Of a DNA stretch of 31,519 nucleotides, positions 14,659 through 21,665 are shown one piece after another. Source of the stretch: an uncultured Christensenellaceae bacterium (GTDB taxonomy: Bacteria > Bacillota > Clostridia > Christensenellales > Borkfalkiaceae); the NCBI GenBank assembly GCA_910588465.1, contig CAJUOP010000023.1:1-31519 (forward strand), given 5' to 3'. Below the pieces are notes generated by a model. It made no database searches. It saw nothing but the letters and a program-made list of their open reading frames with translations, and was not told the origin of the DNA. Made by a program: the position numbers and the translations under genes. Each line of letters begins with the position of its first letter. Position 1 is the first letter of the stretch.

Positions 14659-14982
14659 CAATCTGTGAAAAAACATTTTCGATTTTTTCCACCTTTCCCA
14701 AATCTATGTGGATAACTTTTCCATCGGAACGAAATTTTTTATTTCTTCCTTTCCGCGTTCTTTTTTCTTTCCACATTTCCGTATTTTTTGAACAGCCTGT
14801 CCACATTTGTCTGCACAGGAAATAATTTTGTTTCTTCCCCCTTTTTACTTGCTTTTTTCACCCGTTTCCGTTATAATAAGGCAGTAAAAGCTTGTGGATT
14901 TAAGGTTGTCCACATTGTCCACAGGGTTATTACTATTATTAAATATATTTTTATATAAATCTTATCATCTACGGAGGGGCAC
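14640..14982 (+). other. oriC: chromosomal replication origin, oriC
   Basis: Non-coding stretch between leftward rsmG and rightward dnaN, where the dominant gene direction switches. DnaA boxes: TTATCCACA on the minus strand (14707-14715) and two abutting copies of TTGTCCACA (14906-14914, 14915-14923). Weaker boxes are CTTTCCACA (14767-14775) and CTGTCCACA (14797-14805). Straight after the tandem boxes come GGG (14924-14926) and five triplets TTA-TTA-CTA-TTA-TTA (14927-14941), then an A/T-only stretch (14941-14960). Box pair, GC cluster, DnaA-trio repeat and AT-rich unwinding DNA in this order match the basal unwinding module known from Bacillus. No dnaA gene adjoins it. Confidence 0.9.
14849..14877 (+). 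promoter_or_regulatory. dnaN promoter inside oriC
   Basis: TTGCTT (14849-14854), 17 bases, TATAAT (14872-14877). The roughly 100-base leader runs through the tandem DnaA boxes and unwinding module, so DnaA binding could affect dnaN transcription. Confidence 0.7.
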
Positions 14983-16080
14983 ATGAAATTTATCTGCGAT
15001 GGGTTAACGCTTTCGGAAGCGGTATTAAAAGTGAGCAAGGCGTGCGCGGTGCGCACGACTGCGCCGATTATGGAATGCATTAAAATAAAGGCGGATTGCG
15101 ACGCGGTGAATTTTCTTGCGACCGACGGAGAACTTTCTATTCAGAAAACGGTAAAGGCGGAGGTGTTCGAGGAGGGCGAGATCTGTGTTCCCGGAAAATT
15201 GTTCGCCGACTTTATCGGAAAACTGTCCGAAGAGGAAATTTCCGTTTCGACGGAGGAGAAGGGAGTAAAAATACAGTATCGCGACAGCGCGTCCTATATC
15301 CAGTCTCTGAATGCGGAGGAATTCCCCAAAATCAATCTGGAAGTGGGGGAAAATTCGTTTGTCATGAAGCAGAGCGCGCTGAAAAAGGTGATCGCGGAAA
15401 CGGCGTTTTGCTGCGCGCAGGACGATTCCCGCCCCATTTTAAAGGGATGCCTGCTCGAATTTAAGGAAGTGCTTTCGGTAACGGCGCTCGACGGATACCG
15501 TTTGGCTTATTCGGAGGCGGAAATTCTTTCCAAGAGCGGTGAACAGAGTATTATTTGTCCCGCGAGAACGTTGGGAGAAATTTCCAAGATGCTCACCGAA
15601 GAGGACGGAGAAATCACGGTTTACACGCAGGGAGGGCTGCTGTTGGTGAGAAGCGACGGCATGACGGTCGTTTCCCGCCTGTACACGGGCGACTTTATCA
15701 AGCGCGAAAACGTAATTCCCTCCAAATTTTCCACCAGCGTTACGGTAAGCAAAAGCGAGCTTACGGCAAGCACGGAGCGCGCCGCGATTTTGATCCGCGG
15801 GGATAAAAACAATCTGGTCACCTTCGAGATCGGCGGAAACGCGGTAAAAATTTCCTCCGTCTCCGATTACGGCAACGTGGCGGAGAGCGTGAGTTCCGAG
15901 ACCGAAGGGTTGGATCTGGGCATTTCGATGAACGCGAAATATCTCCTCGACGCGTTAAAGGGTTTGGAGGAGGAAAAGGTGACTCTTTCCTTTAACGGAG
16001 CCATTTCCCCCTTTATTTTACAAAATGCGAACAAAAAAGAAAGTTTATATCTCATTTTGCCCGTAAGAAACGCGCAATAA
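14983..16080 (+). CDS. dnaN: DNA polymerase III subunit beta, sliding clamp
   Basis: Ring-forming processivity clamp that holds the replicative polymerase and partner proteins on DNA. A 365-aa protein with the three-domain clamp repeat: N-terminal MKFICDGLTLSEAVLKVSKA, middle domain with FCCAQDDSRPILKGCLLEF and ALDGYRLAYSEAE, and C-terminal domain ending ILPVRNAQ, the usual clamp terminus (L.P.R). GGAGG lies seven bases before the ATG. It lies directly beside the unwinding module but without dnaA upstream or recF downstream, which differs from the common dnaA-dnaN-recF order. Confidence 0.97.
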   Translation: MKFICDGLTLSEAVLKVSKACAVRTTAPIMECIKIKADCDAVNFLATDGELSIQKTVKAEVFEEGEICVPGKLFADFIGKLSEEEISVSTEEKGVKIQYRDSASYIQSLNAEEFPKINLEVGENSFVMKQSALKKVIAETAFCCAQDDSRPILKGCLLEFKEVLSVTALDGYRLAYSEAEILSKSGEQSIICPARTLGEISKMLTEEDGEITVYTQGGLLLVRSDGMTVVSRLYTGDFIKRENVIPSKFSTSVTVSKSELTASTERAAILIRGDKNNLVTFEIGGNAVKISSVSDYGNVAESVSSETEGLDLGISMNAKYLLDALKGLEEEKVTLSFNGAISPFILQNANKKESLYLILPVRNAQ

Positions 16081-16084
16081 TCGC

Positions 16085-16113
16085 TTGACTTGACGGGGAA
16101 AAAACTTTATAAT
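16085..16113 (+). promoter_or_regulatory. rpmH operon promoter
   Basis: TTGACT (16085-16090), 17 bases, TATAAT (16108-16113). It starts five bases after the dnaN stop and precedes rpmH by 32 bases. Confidence 0.85.
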
Positions 16114-16145
16114 CAAAAAAAATCACTTTTTTCGGAGTTAATATT

Positions 16146-16280
16146 ATGAAAAGAACGTATCAGCCCAAAAAACGGCAAAGAAGCAAAGTACACGGATTCC
16201 GCAACCGCATGAAGACGCAGGGCGGAAGAAACGTATTAAAGAGAAGAAGAAACAAGGGCAGAAAACACATTTCCGCATAA
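16146..16280 (+). CDS. rpmH: 50S ribosomal protein L34
   Basis: A 44-aa, very basic ribosomal protein of the large subunit. It begins MKRTYQPKKRQRSKVHGFR, the hallmark of L34, and continues with RMKTQGGRNVLKRRRNKGR. GGAG lies about nine bases before the ATG. First gene of rpmH-rnpA-yidD-yidC-jag, nine bases ahead of rnpA, the usual order near bacterial origins. Confidence 0.97.
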   Translation: MKRTYQPKKRQRSKVHGFRNRMKTQGGRNVLKRRRNKGRKHISA

Positions 16281-16289
16281 GGCTTGCTT

Positions 16290-16613
16290 ATGCGCGTTCT
16301 GCGTTTAAAAAAACAGAAAGAGATCACGGGAGTTCTCGGCAAGGGAAAGCGTGCCTATTCGGGAACGCTCACCGTTTGCTACGTTCCTTCCCAAAGGACG
16401 AAAGTCGCCGTTTGCGTGGGGAAAAAACACGGAAAGAGCGTGCGCCGAAACCGCATCAAGCGGCTTTTGCGCGAAGCGTTTCGCTATTATGCGGAACATA
16501 CGGCGCCGTGCAGCGTGCTGCTGATTCCGAAAGTTGCGGAAGCTTACACATACGAGGGATTCCGCCGCGATCTCGGGAAAATTTTAAAAAAGGAACATCT
16601 GCTTGAAGATTAA
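16290..16613 (+). CDS. rnpA: ribonuclease P protein component
   Basis: Basic protein subunit of RNase P, which assists the catalytic RNA in removing tRNA 5' leaders. A 107-aa protein. The RNR signature VRRNRIKRLLREAFR is at about 51-65, preceded by AVCVGKKHGKS. The ATG at 16290 is preferred because AAGG precedes it; an in-frame TTG six bases upstream would overlap that site. Its end overlaps yidD by 11 bases. Confidence 0.94.
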   Translation: MRVLRLKKQKEITGVLGKGKRAYSGTLTVCYVPSQRTKVAVCVGKKHGKSVRRNRIKRLLREAFRYYAEHTAPCSVLLIPKVAEAYTYEGFRRDLGKILKKEHLLED

Positions 16614-16905
16614 GGCGACAGAGCTTATCCGGGCGAATTATATGTATCTTCGCCGCCGCGTTTTTAAACCCTATTTAAAGGGGCTTTGTATCCGTCTGAT
16701 CGTCTTTTATCAAAATCATTTGTCCCGCGGGACCTGCCTTTATTCCCCCACCTGTTCGGAATATACCAAGCGCTGCATCAACAATTACGGCGTGATCGCG
16801 GGTATCTTGCTGGGCGCGTGGCGGATATTGCGCTGCAATCCTCTCAGTAAGGGCGGGATCGACCCTGCGCCCGAGGTTTTTTGGAAGAAGAAGTGGCTGA
16901 TTTAG
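16603..16905 (+). CDS. yidD: membrane protein insertion efficiency factor YidD
   Basis: Small membrane-associated protein that helps YidC-dependent insertion. A 100-aa protein. The family pattern is clear: LIVFYQNHLSRGTCLYSPTC, then SEYTKRCINNYGVIAG, then RILRCNPLSKGGIDPAP. The start is taken as TTG at 16603, with AAGGA about nine bases upstream and an 11-base overlap with rnpA. A later ATG at 16642 has no ribosome site. It lies between rnpA and yidC as usual. Confidence 0.92.
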   Translation: MKIKATELIRANYMYLRRRVFKPYLKGLCIRLIVFYQNHLSRGTCLYSPTCSEYTKRCINNYGVIAGILLGAWRILRCNPLSKGGIDPAPEVFWKKKWLI

Positions 16906-16927
16906 CCGATAAGGCTTAAAAACGATT

Positions 16928-18466
16928 ATGAATCTGTTAGAACATATCATCTCGTTCCCTTGGCTCTTGGAAAGCGGATACGAAATCGGGCTGAATTGGC
17001 TCGGAAAATTTGCAATGGTAATTATCGAGGGCGTTGGGATTATCGGTCTCGGTATTATCGTATTTACGCTTGTGCTGAAAGCGATCACTCTGCCCTTCGA
17101 TATTTATCAGCGCGTAAAAATGCGCAAGCAGACGCTGATCATGCGCAGTATGCAGGACGATCTGGAAAAACTGCAAAAACAGTACGCGAACGACAAGACG
17201 ATGTACAACCAGAAAATGATGGAGCTGTACAAAAAGAACGGTTACAGTATGCTGGGCGCTTGTCTGCCCATGATCCTCTCGCTGGTAATCTTAATCGTCG
17301 CGTTTACGGGCTTCCGTACCTATTCCCAGTACGCCAACCTTTCCATGTACGAGAAAATGTCCGTGCAGTATAACGCCGCCATTTTGGAACACAGCGTAGA
17401 CGGCGTCGACTACCGTCTGGCGCAGGAAGGAATTTCTCCCGAGCTGATCGTGGAATGGGAAGAGGGAAAAACTTGGGAGAACGAGGGAATCGTATACAAA
17501 ATGTATTCCCCCGACAGCGGAAACACCAAACGGTTGGAAGTTATTTCCACAGACGAAACGAAGTATTTGTTTTACAGCTACAGCCTGGACGAAACGTTGA
17601 CTTACGTGAACCGGCAGTACAATATAGACGTGGAACGGCTGCAAAAGACGGAAGGAATTACCGAAAAGCTTGCCGAACAGCGCAAAATCATGGTGGAAAA
17701 GCGCGTAAACGAGTTAAAAGAAACGGAAAACGCGCCGGAAGACGAAAACGCCGTCGAGCAATGGGAAAAAGACCTTGCCGCGAGAGCGGAAAGTGAAATT
17801 TCCGAGAAAGACGTGTATATCGGCTACGTTGCGCGGATCGGCGCGCTGCGCGTGAAAGATTGGTACCGAGACGGGAACAACGCAAGCTTTTTATGGGTAA
17901 AAAACGTATGGTATGCCGACGTTTCGTATTACCATCCCATTCAGGATTACAATAAGTTCAAAGATCAGCTCAACACGACGGTAATTACCAGAAACGGCGA
18001 CGAAAAGAGCCTTTCCAACGTGTTGGACAAGGGCAGATACGACGCGCTCACCGCCGAACTCGAATCGGAAAAGGAGGCGCCGAACGGTTACTTTATTTTA
18101 ATTATTCTTTCGATCGGACTGATGGTCCTTTCGCAGTTTATTTCCATGCGGAGCCAGAAGGAGTCCAACAAGTATCAGACCGTGGACGGACGGGGCGCAA
18201 TGTCGCAAAAGGTAATGCTGATCGTAATGCCGCTCATCTATGCGGTGTTTGCGTTTATGTACAGTGCGGCTTTCTCCATTTATATGGTAATGAGCAGCGC
18301 GCTCTCTATTATTGTTACGCTTCTTTCCAACCTGATTATCGGCGCGATATTCAAAAAGAAAGAAGAAGAGATGCTCAAAGAAAAATATTCGCGCAGATTG
18401 CCTTGGCAGCAAAACGGAAAAGGCAACAAGAGCGATAAGAAAAAAGACAGGAATAAGAGGAAGTAA
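16928..18466 (+). CDS. yidC: YidC/Oxa1 membrane insertase with large insertion
   Basis: Inserts and folds membrane proteins. A 512-aa protein, against about 260-290 for usual Gram-positive YidC/SpoIIIJ. Hydrophobic segments lie near 28-56, 111-130, 386-405, 427-447 and 449-475. The cytoplasmic hairpin between the first two (about 57-108, QRVKMRKQTLIMRSMQDDLE) is typical. About 180 polar residues (roughly 135-317) then intervene on the extracytoplasmic side. After them comes the usual FLWVKNVWYAD segment (321-331), and a further polar stretch to about 385. The conserved Arg of the first core helix appears as K51 (VLKAITLPF). No lipobox is visible. The ribosome site is weak. jag follows after one base. 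Confidence 0.93.
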   Translation: MNLLEHIISFPWLLESGYEIGLNWLGKFAMVIIEGVGIIGLGIIVFTLVLKAITLPFDIYQRVKMRKQTLIMRSMQDDLEKLQKQYANDKTMYNQKMMELYKKNGYSMLGACLPMILSLVILIVAFTGFRTYSQYANLSMYEKMSVQYNAAILEHSVDGVDYRLAQEGISPELIVEWEEGKTWENEGIVYKMYSPDSGNTKRLEVISTDETKYLFYSYSLDETLTYVNRQYNIDVERLQKTEGITEKLAEQRKIMVEKRVNELKETENAPEDENAVEQWEKDLAARAESEISEKDVYIGYVARIGALRVKDWYRDGNNASFLWVKNVWYADVSYYHPIQDYNKFKDQLNTTVITRNGDEKSLSNVLDKGRYDALTAELESEKEAPNGYFILIILSIGLMVLSQFISMRSQKESNKYQTVDGRGAMSQKVMLIVMPLIYAVFAFMYSAAFSIYMVMSSALSIIVTLLSNLIIGAIFKKKEEEMLKEKYSRRLPWQQNGKGNKSDKKKDRNKRK

Positions 18467-18467
18467 T

Positions 18468-19373
18468 ATGGGAAAGCAGGTAGTTTTCACCGGAAAGACG
18501 GTGGAAGAGGCGATCGAAATCGGTTTGCAGGAGCTTTCGCTCACGCGCGAGGACGTGGAAATCGAGGTGTTGGAGGAAGGGAAAAAGCGGCTTTTAGGGA
18601 AATCCTCCCCCGCCGAAGTTAAAATAACGGTGAAAGAGACGCTGACGGACGGTCAGCGCGCCGTGCGCTTTTTGGAAGGATTGTTTCAGGTTCTTAACAT
18701 CGAAGCGACTCCCGTTTTGGAGAGCGAGGACGAAAAAATTCTTATTAACATTAACTCTTCCGAAAACAAGAGCATCATCGGCAGACGCGGGGAACTGATC
18801 GACGCGGTGCAGTCGCTTGCGGGCGCGGTCGCGAATACGGGTCGCAAGGAATATAAGCGGGTCGTCGTGGATTACGGCAATTACCGCGAAAAACGCGAAG
18901 AGACGTTAAAGCACGTTGCCGAAAAGATGGCGGCGAAAGCGGTGCGTTTGGGCAAGAAATTAAGGCTCGAACCCATGAATCCTTACGAGCGCAGGATCAT
19001 TCACGCCGCGCTGATGGAAAATCCCGACGTGACGACCAAGAGCGAAGGCAAGGAGCCCGCGCGTTTCGTGGTGATTATTCCTAAGAATTTGCGGAAATTC
19101 GACGACAGACGGGGCGGAAAAGGCGGCAGAGACAATAGAGACGGTCGGGGCGGCCGCGACAGAGACCGCAAGCCCTACGGCGAAAGAAAGCCCTACCCTA
19201 AGCGCGAGCTTCCCGCAGAAGACACGCCGCAGACCTCGGGAACGAGCCTGCGCGGCGGTTCGGGCAGCGGCTTTAAAAAGGGCGGATTCAGCGGATTTTT
19301 CGGGACCTATCTCGGAAACTCCCGCGAGGAGAGCGACGGTGCCGAAACGACGGAACAAAACGACGAAGAATAA
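18468..19373 (+). CDS. khpB: RNA-binding protein KhpB/Jag with Gly-Arg-rich tail
   Basis: Cytoplasmic RNA-binding protein linked to cell elongation and small-RNA function in Firmicutes. 301 aa. Jag-N domain (about 3-53), KH domain (about 80-150, GxxG loop GRRG at 105-108) and R3H domain (about 155-206, with RRIIH at 175-179). Then comes a long low-complexity tail (about 210-301) rich in RGG/GRD/RDR repeats and ending in Gly-Phe and acidic residues. Usual Jag ends soon after R3H at about 205-210 residues. One base separates it from yidC, and GAGGAAG overlaps the yidC end. Also called jag or eloR. Confidence 0.94.
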   Translation: MGKQVVFTGKTVEEAIEIGLQELSLTREDVEIEVLEEGKKRLLGKSSPAEVKITVKETLTDGQRAVRFLEGLFQVLNIEATPVLESEDEKILININSSENKSIIGRRGELIDAVQSLAGAVANTGRKEYKRVVVDYGNYREKREETLKHVAEKMAAKAVRLGKKLRLEPMNPYERRIIHAALMENPDVTTKSEGKEPARFVVIIPKNLRKFDDRRGGKGGRDNRDGRGGRDRDRKPYGERKPYPKRELPAEDTPQTSGTSLRGGSGSGFKKGGFSGFFGTYLGNSREESDGAETTEQNDEE

Positions 19374-19375
19374 TG

Positions 19376-19408
19376 AAAACGTTCGCGCAGAAGCGCGAAC
19401 GTTTTTTC
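19376..19408 (+). terminator. intrinsic terminator of the rpmH-jag operon
   Basis: Perfect 13-bp stem (AAAACGTTCGCGC and complement, 19376-19405) with AGAA loop and a T-run. Confidence 0.92.
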
Positions 19409-19423
19409 TTTTCGTATTACCGA

Positions 19424-19458
19424 ATAAAAAAGGGATAAGTTTTTACGTATCCCTTTTC
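19424..19458 (-). terminator. terminator of the 76-aa gene
   Basis: Inverted repeat AAAAGGGATA/TATCCCTTTT around a ten-base loop, followed by a T-run on the minus strand. Less GC-rich than the neighbouring terminator. Confidence 0.75.
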
Positions 19459-19461
19459 CAT

Positions 19462-19692
19462 TTAGTTATTCTTTAACCACTCTTCCGCCTTTGCCTTGGT
19501 AAAGGTCGTAATTTTTTCGGCGGGATAGGGAGATTCCGCGCCGCCGTTGGTGTAAAGGAAGTAGTCCCCTTCCTTGGTCTGGTACATCGTCGTTTCGAAT
19601 CCCTTGGGATCGCCGTAAACGCCGCAGGTTACTTTTTTTACAACCGTCGATTTTTCCGTGTCGTAAGTCTTAGTCTTTGTCGCCTTGATCAT
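19462..19692 (-). CDS. small protein of unknown function
   Basis: A 76-aa soluble protein, basic at the start (MIKATKTKTYDTEKSTVVKK) and with a C-terminal KAKAEEWLKN helix. It looks like a beta-rich small domain (GVYGDPKGFETTMYQTKEGD, then YFLYTNGGAESPYP). No family is recognised. It is well supported as a gene: AAGGAG eight bases before the ATG, a 17-spacer promoter upstream and its own terminator. It points against the prevailing direction on this side of the origin. Confidence 0.8.
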   Translation of the reverse strand: MIKATKTKTYDTEKSTVVKKVTCGVYGDPKGFETTMYQTKEGDYFLYTNGGAESPYPAEKITTFTKAKAEEWLKNN

Positions 19693-19715
19693 GGTGTTTT
19701 CTCCTTTTTACCAAT

Positions 19716-19744
19716 ATTTTACAGCATAAATACGATTTCGTCAA
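19716..19744 (-). promoter_or_regulatory. promoter of the 76-aa gene
   Basis: Minus-strand TTGACG (19739-19744), 17 bases, TAAAAT (19716-19721), 24 bases before the ATG. Confidence 0.75.
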
Positions 19745-19840
19745 TAAAAATCGTTACGCATTAAACAATATGATAAATTTGTTTGAAAGTTTCACAAAAA
19801 GGTGAGGAGAAACGGCATTTGCGGAAAAACTTTTCGCCGT

Positions 19841-20383
19841 TTACGCGCGCTCGGCGATTTCTGCGAAAGAAAGCGAGGATACGGCGGCAGCGATCCGTTC
19901 CGCCATGGCGTAAATCACGTTTAATCGGGTCAAATTGAGCAGCGAATAGGAAAACGCGGATTTTCGCGCGACGATTCCCAGCACGGAGACGTCCCCCACC
20001 TTTCCCAGCCGCTTGTTTGCGCCCGAGCCGGGGCGCAGCGCGCCGTCCGTCACCTTGATCAGCCCTACGTCGCTTTCCTCCCCCACCGCGGCGTCTATGG
20101 CGATTATTTTACTGTCGGGATGGGTTTTACGCAAAAAGTCGTTTACGTATTTCACTTCCTTGGCGGTGACCGGGCTCTTTAACGTACCGTACACGTATCC
20201 GCCGAAATCTCCCTTCTGCCGAATCAGCGTGCCCGAAACGGGACCCAGGCTGTCCCCTACGGCAAGATCGCTTCCGATGCACAGCACGACGGGCGGAGCG
20301 GTAAGCTCCCCCAGCATCCGCGTAAGCGCCATCATCAAGCCCGTATCCGCCATCGAATTGTAATAATGAAAGGCAAATTCCAT
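19841..20383 (-). CDS. yyaC: YyaC-family putative sporulation protease-like protein
   Basis: A 180-aa protein of the hydrogenase-maturation-protease-like fold, related to the germination protease. Signatures: VVLCIGSDLAVGDSLGPVSG (about 36-55), IIAIDAAVG (about 97-105) and the GKVGDVSVLGIV segment. YyaC is usually limited to spore-forming Firmicutes and lies near spo0J in Bacillus, so the neighbourhood is partly conserved. The ATG at 20383 is preferred, with TGGGG six to seven bases upstream. An in-frame TTG four codons earlier is possible. It stands alone and leftward, upstream of the cvpA-like gene. Confidence 0.87.
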   Translation of the reverse strand: MEFAFHYYNSMADTGLMMALTRMLGELTAPPVVLCIGSDLAVGDSLGPVSGTLIRQKGDFGGYVYGTLKSPVTAKEVKYVNDFLRKTHPDSKIIAIDAAVGEESDVGLIKVTDGALRPGSGANKRLGKVGDVSVLGIVARKSAFSYSLLNLTRLNVIYAMAERIAAAVSSLSFAEIAERA

Positions 20384-20450
20384 GTAATACCCCAAAATGT
20401 AGTTGATTTTACTGCATTGTTGACGATTTTACGAATTTTAAAACATTTTT

Positions 20451-20479
20451 TTGACTTTTCCGTATAAATATGCTATAAT
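20451..20479 (+). promoter_or_regulatory. cvpA-like gene promoter
   Basis: TTGACT (20451-20456), 17 bases, TATAAT (20474-20479), about 33 bases before the GTG start. Confidence 0.85.
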
Positions 20480-20512
20480 AGCTCCATGAAATAAGAAAGG
20501 AGATTCGTTTTC

Positions 20513-21157
20513 GTGCACAATTTACTCGTTACGGCGAGTTTGGCGCTCGATATCGTGTTCTTCGTCATTTTAGTGCTGGGGCTTTTTTTCGGCGTTAAGA
20601 ATGGTTTTGTCAGCGGAATTTGTAAGATAGCGGGAACCCTTCTTTCGTTTGCAATCGGAATTTTGTTTTGCAGAAAGTTTCAGGCGTTTATCGACGTAAC
20701 GCTCGGGCTGAAAATGACGCAGGCGCTGCAAGGCGTTCTGGCAAACGCGATTCCGAGCGAAACTATCGCCAATTCCGTCGGAGAATGGCTGGCAATTGCC
20801 ATCAGTTTTCTGGCGCTGGTAATTTTGGTAAGGCTGCTTGCCTGGATCGTAGGGAAGATAGGAACGGCGCTGGTAAGAAAAGTGAAGTTTTTCCGCGTGC
20901 TCGACCATATCTTCGGCGGATTGCTCGGGCTGGCGCAGGCGGCGCTGTTTGTGTTCTTACTTCTCGCCATTTGCTGGTGGATCCCGTGGGAACCGATGCA
21001 TACGTTTATTTCGTCCAGCTCGATCGTCGGGAAAATCGTAGAGTCGACCTGGTTTCAGACGGCGATCAATTTCCCCAAGCTGATCGTAAAAGATCCGAAT
21101 GCCGTGCCGCCCGATCCGGAAGCCGTGATCTATTTTGTAAAGCGCCTATTTTGTTAA
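20513..21157 (+). CDS. CvpA-family membrane protein
   Basis: A 214-aa polytopic membrane protein with about four helices (roughly 8-30, 35-53, 88-112 and 130-155). The family pattern is visible in GLFFGVKNGFVSGICKIAGT and in FRVLDHIFGGLLGLAQAALF. CvpA proteins are linked to colicin V production, biofilm or envelope stress; their molecular role is unresolved. The start is GTG at 20513 with AAAGGAG about ten bases before it. Monocistronic with its own promoter and terminator. Confidence 0.88.
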   Translation: MHNLLVTASLALDIVFFVILVLGLFFGVKNGFVSGICKIAGTLLSFAIGILFCRKFQAFIDVTLGLKMTQALQGVLANAIPSETIANSVGEWLAIAISFLALVILVRLLAWIVGKIGTALVRKVKFFRVLDHIFGGLLGLAQAALFVFLLLAICWWIPWEPMHTFISSSSIVGKIVESTWFQTAINFPKLIVKDPNAVPPDPEAVIYFVKRLFC

Positions 21158-21170
21158 ACAATTAAACAAT

Positions 21171-21206
21171 AAAAAATGCGCCATAAACAAACATGGCGCA
21201 TTTTTT
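21171..21206 (+). terminator. intrinsic terminator after the cvpA-like gene
   Basis: Perfect 14-bp stem AAAAAATGCGCCAT and complement (21171-21184, 21193-21206), loop of eight, T-run at the end. Confidence 0.88.
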
Positions 21207-21395
21207 ATGCGCCGAATATTTTTGCAGTGATATACTAAATTAAGGAAACCGATTTAAAATGAAAGAATATAATATTACGTATTCGAACAGTATTTTTTAT
21301 AAAGACTGCCTTACAACGATTCGGTTTTTATAATCACAAAAAAATTAAAATTACCTTTTCAAAACAATGAAACCTACCCAAACAACATACGCAAA

Positions 21396-21411
21396 TGTTT
21401 CACGTGAAACA
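21396..21411. other. parS: parS site, perfect consensus
   Basis: TGTTTCACGTGAAACA, the 16-bp palindrome bound by ParB/Spo0J, complete and symmetrical. It lies 3.1 kb upstream of parB and about 6.5 kb from oriC, in the upstream region of ftsH-parA-parB. Confidence 0.95.
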
Positions 21412-21439
21412 TTAAGAAACGGCTGTTTTGTCGGCAGAG

Positions 21440-21455
21440 TGTTTCACATGAAACA
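21440..21455. other. parS: second parS-like site, one central change
   Basis: TGTTTCACATGAAACA differs from the consensus at one central base (G to A), 44 bp centre to centre from the perfect site. Probably bound, perhaps more weakly. Confidence 0.8.
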
Positions 21456-21573
21456 TTTTAGGGGTAAAATGCCTAAAAACAGGGCAAAAACGACTTAAAA
21501 TGCCTTAAAAACGGTGTTTTTTGAGTGAATTTGTGATATTTTTGTAAAATCGGAAAAAATTTCCGCCAAAGGC

Positions 21574-21602
21574 TTGATTTCTTTTTGGTTTTGTGGTAGA
21601 AT
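21574..21602 (+). promoter_or_regulatory. ftsH-parA-parB promoter
   Basis: TTGATT (21574-21579), 17 bases, TAGAAT (21597-21602), about 119 bases downstream of the second parS. Confidence 0.7.
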
Positions 21603-21665
21603 AATACCGTTAATCCGCACATACTGAATAGGGTAACAAAAAAACAACAAATAAGGAGACAGAAT

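Larger units (their letters stand above)
21209..21573. other. AT-rich intergenic region carrying parS
   Basis: Between the cvpA-like terminator and the ftsH promoter. It holds two parS sites (listed separately). There is a TATACT-like -10 near 21232 and a possible 24-codon frame (21259-21333, MKEYNITYSNSIFYK at its start) preceded by TAAGGAAA. Loose inverted arms AAACCGA/TCGGTTT (21246-21252, 21321-21327) with a following T-run could instead mark a small RNA. Repeated TAAAATGCC(T)TAAAAAC strings lie at about 21465-21480 and 21496-21512. None of the coding or RNA options is firm. Confidence 0.35.

Noticed and set aside
21209..21573. CRISPR-like array from repeated A/T-rich strings
   Set aside because: The repeated TAAAATGCC strings are short, unevenly spaced and only two in number. 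No cas gene is present.
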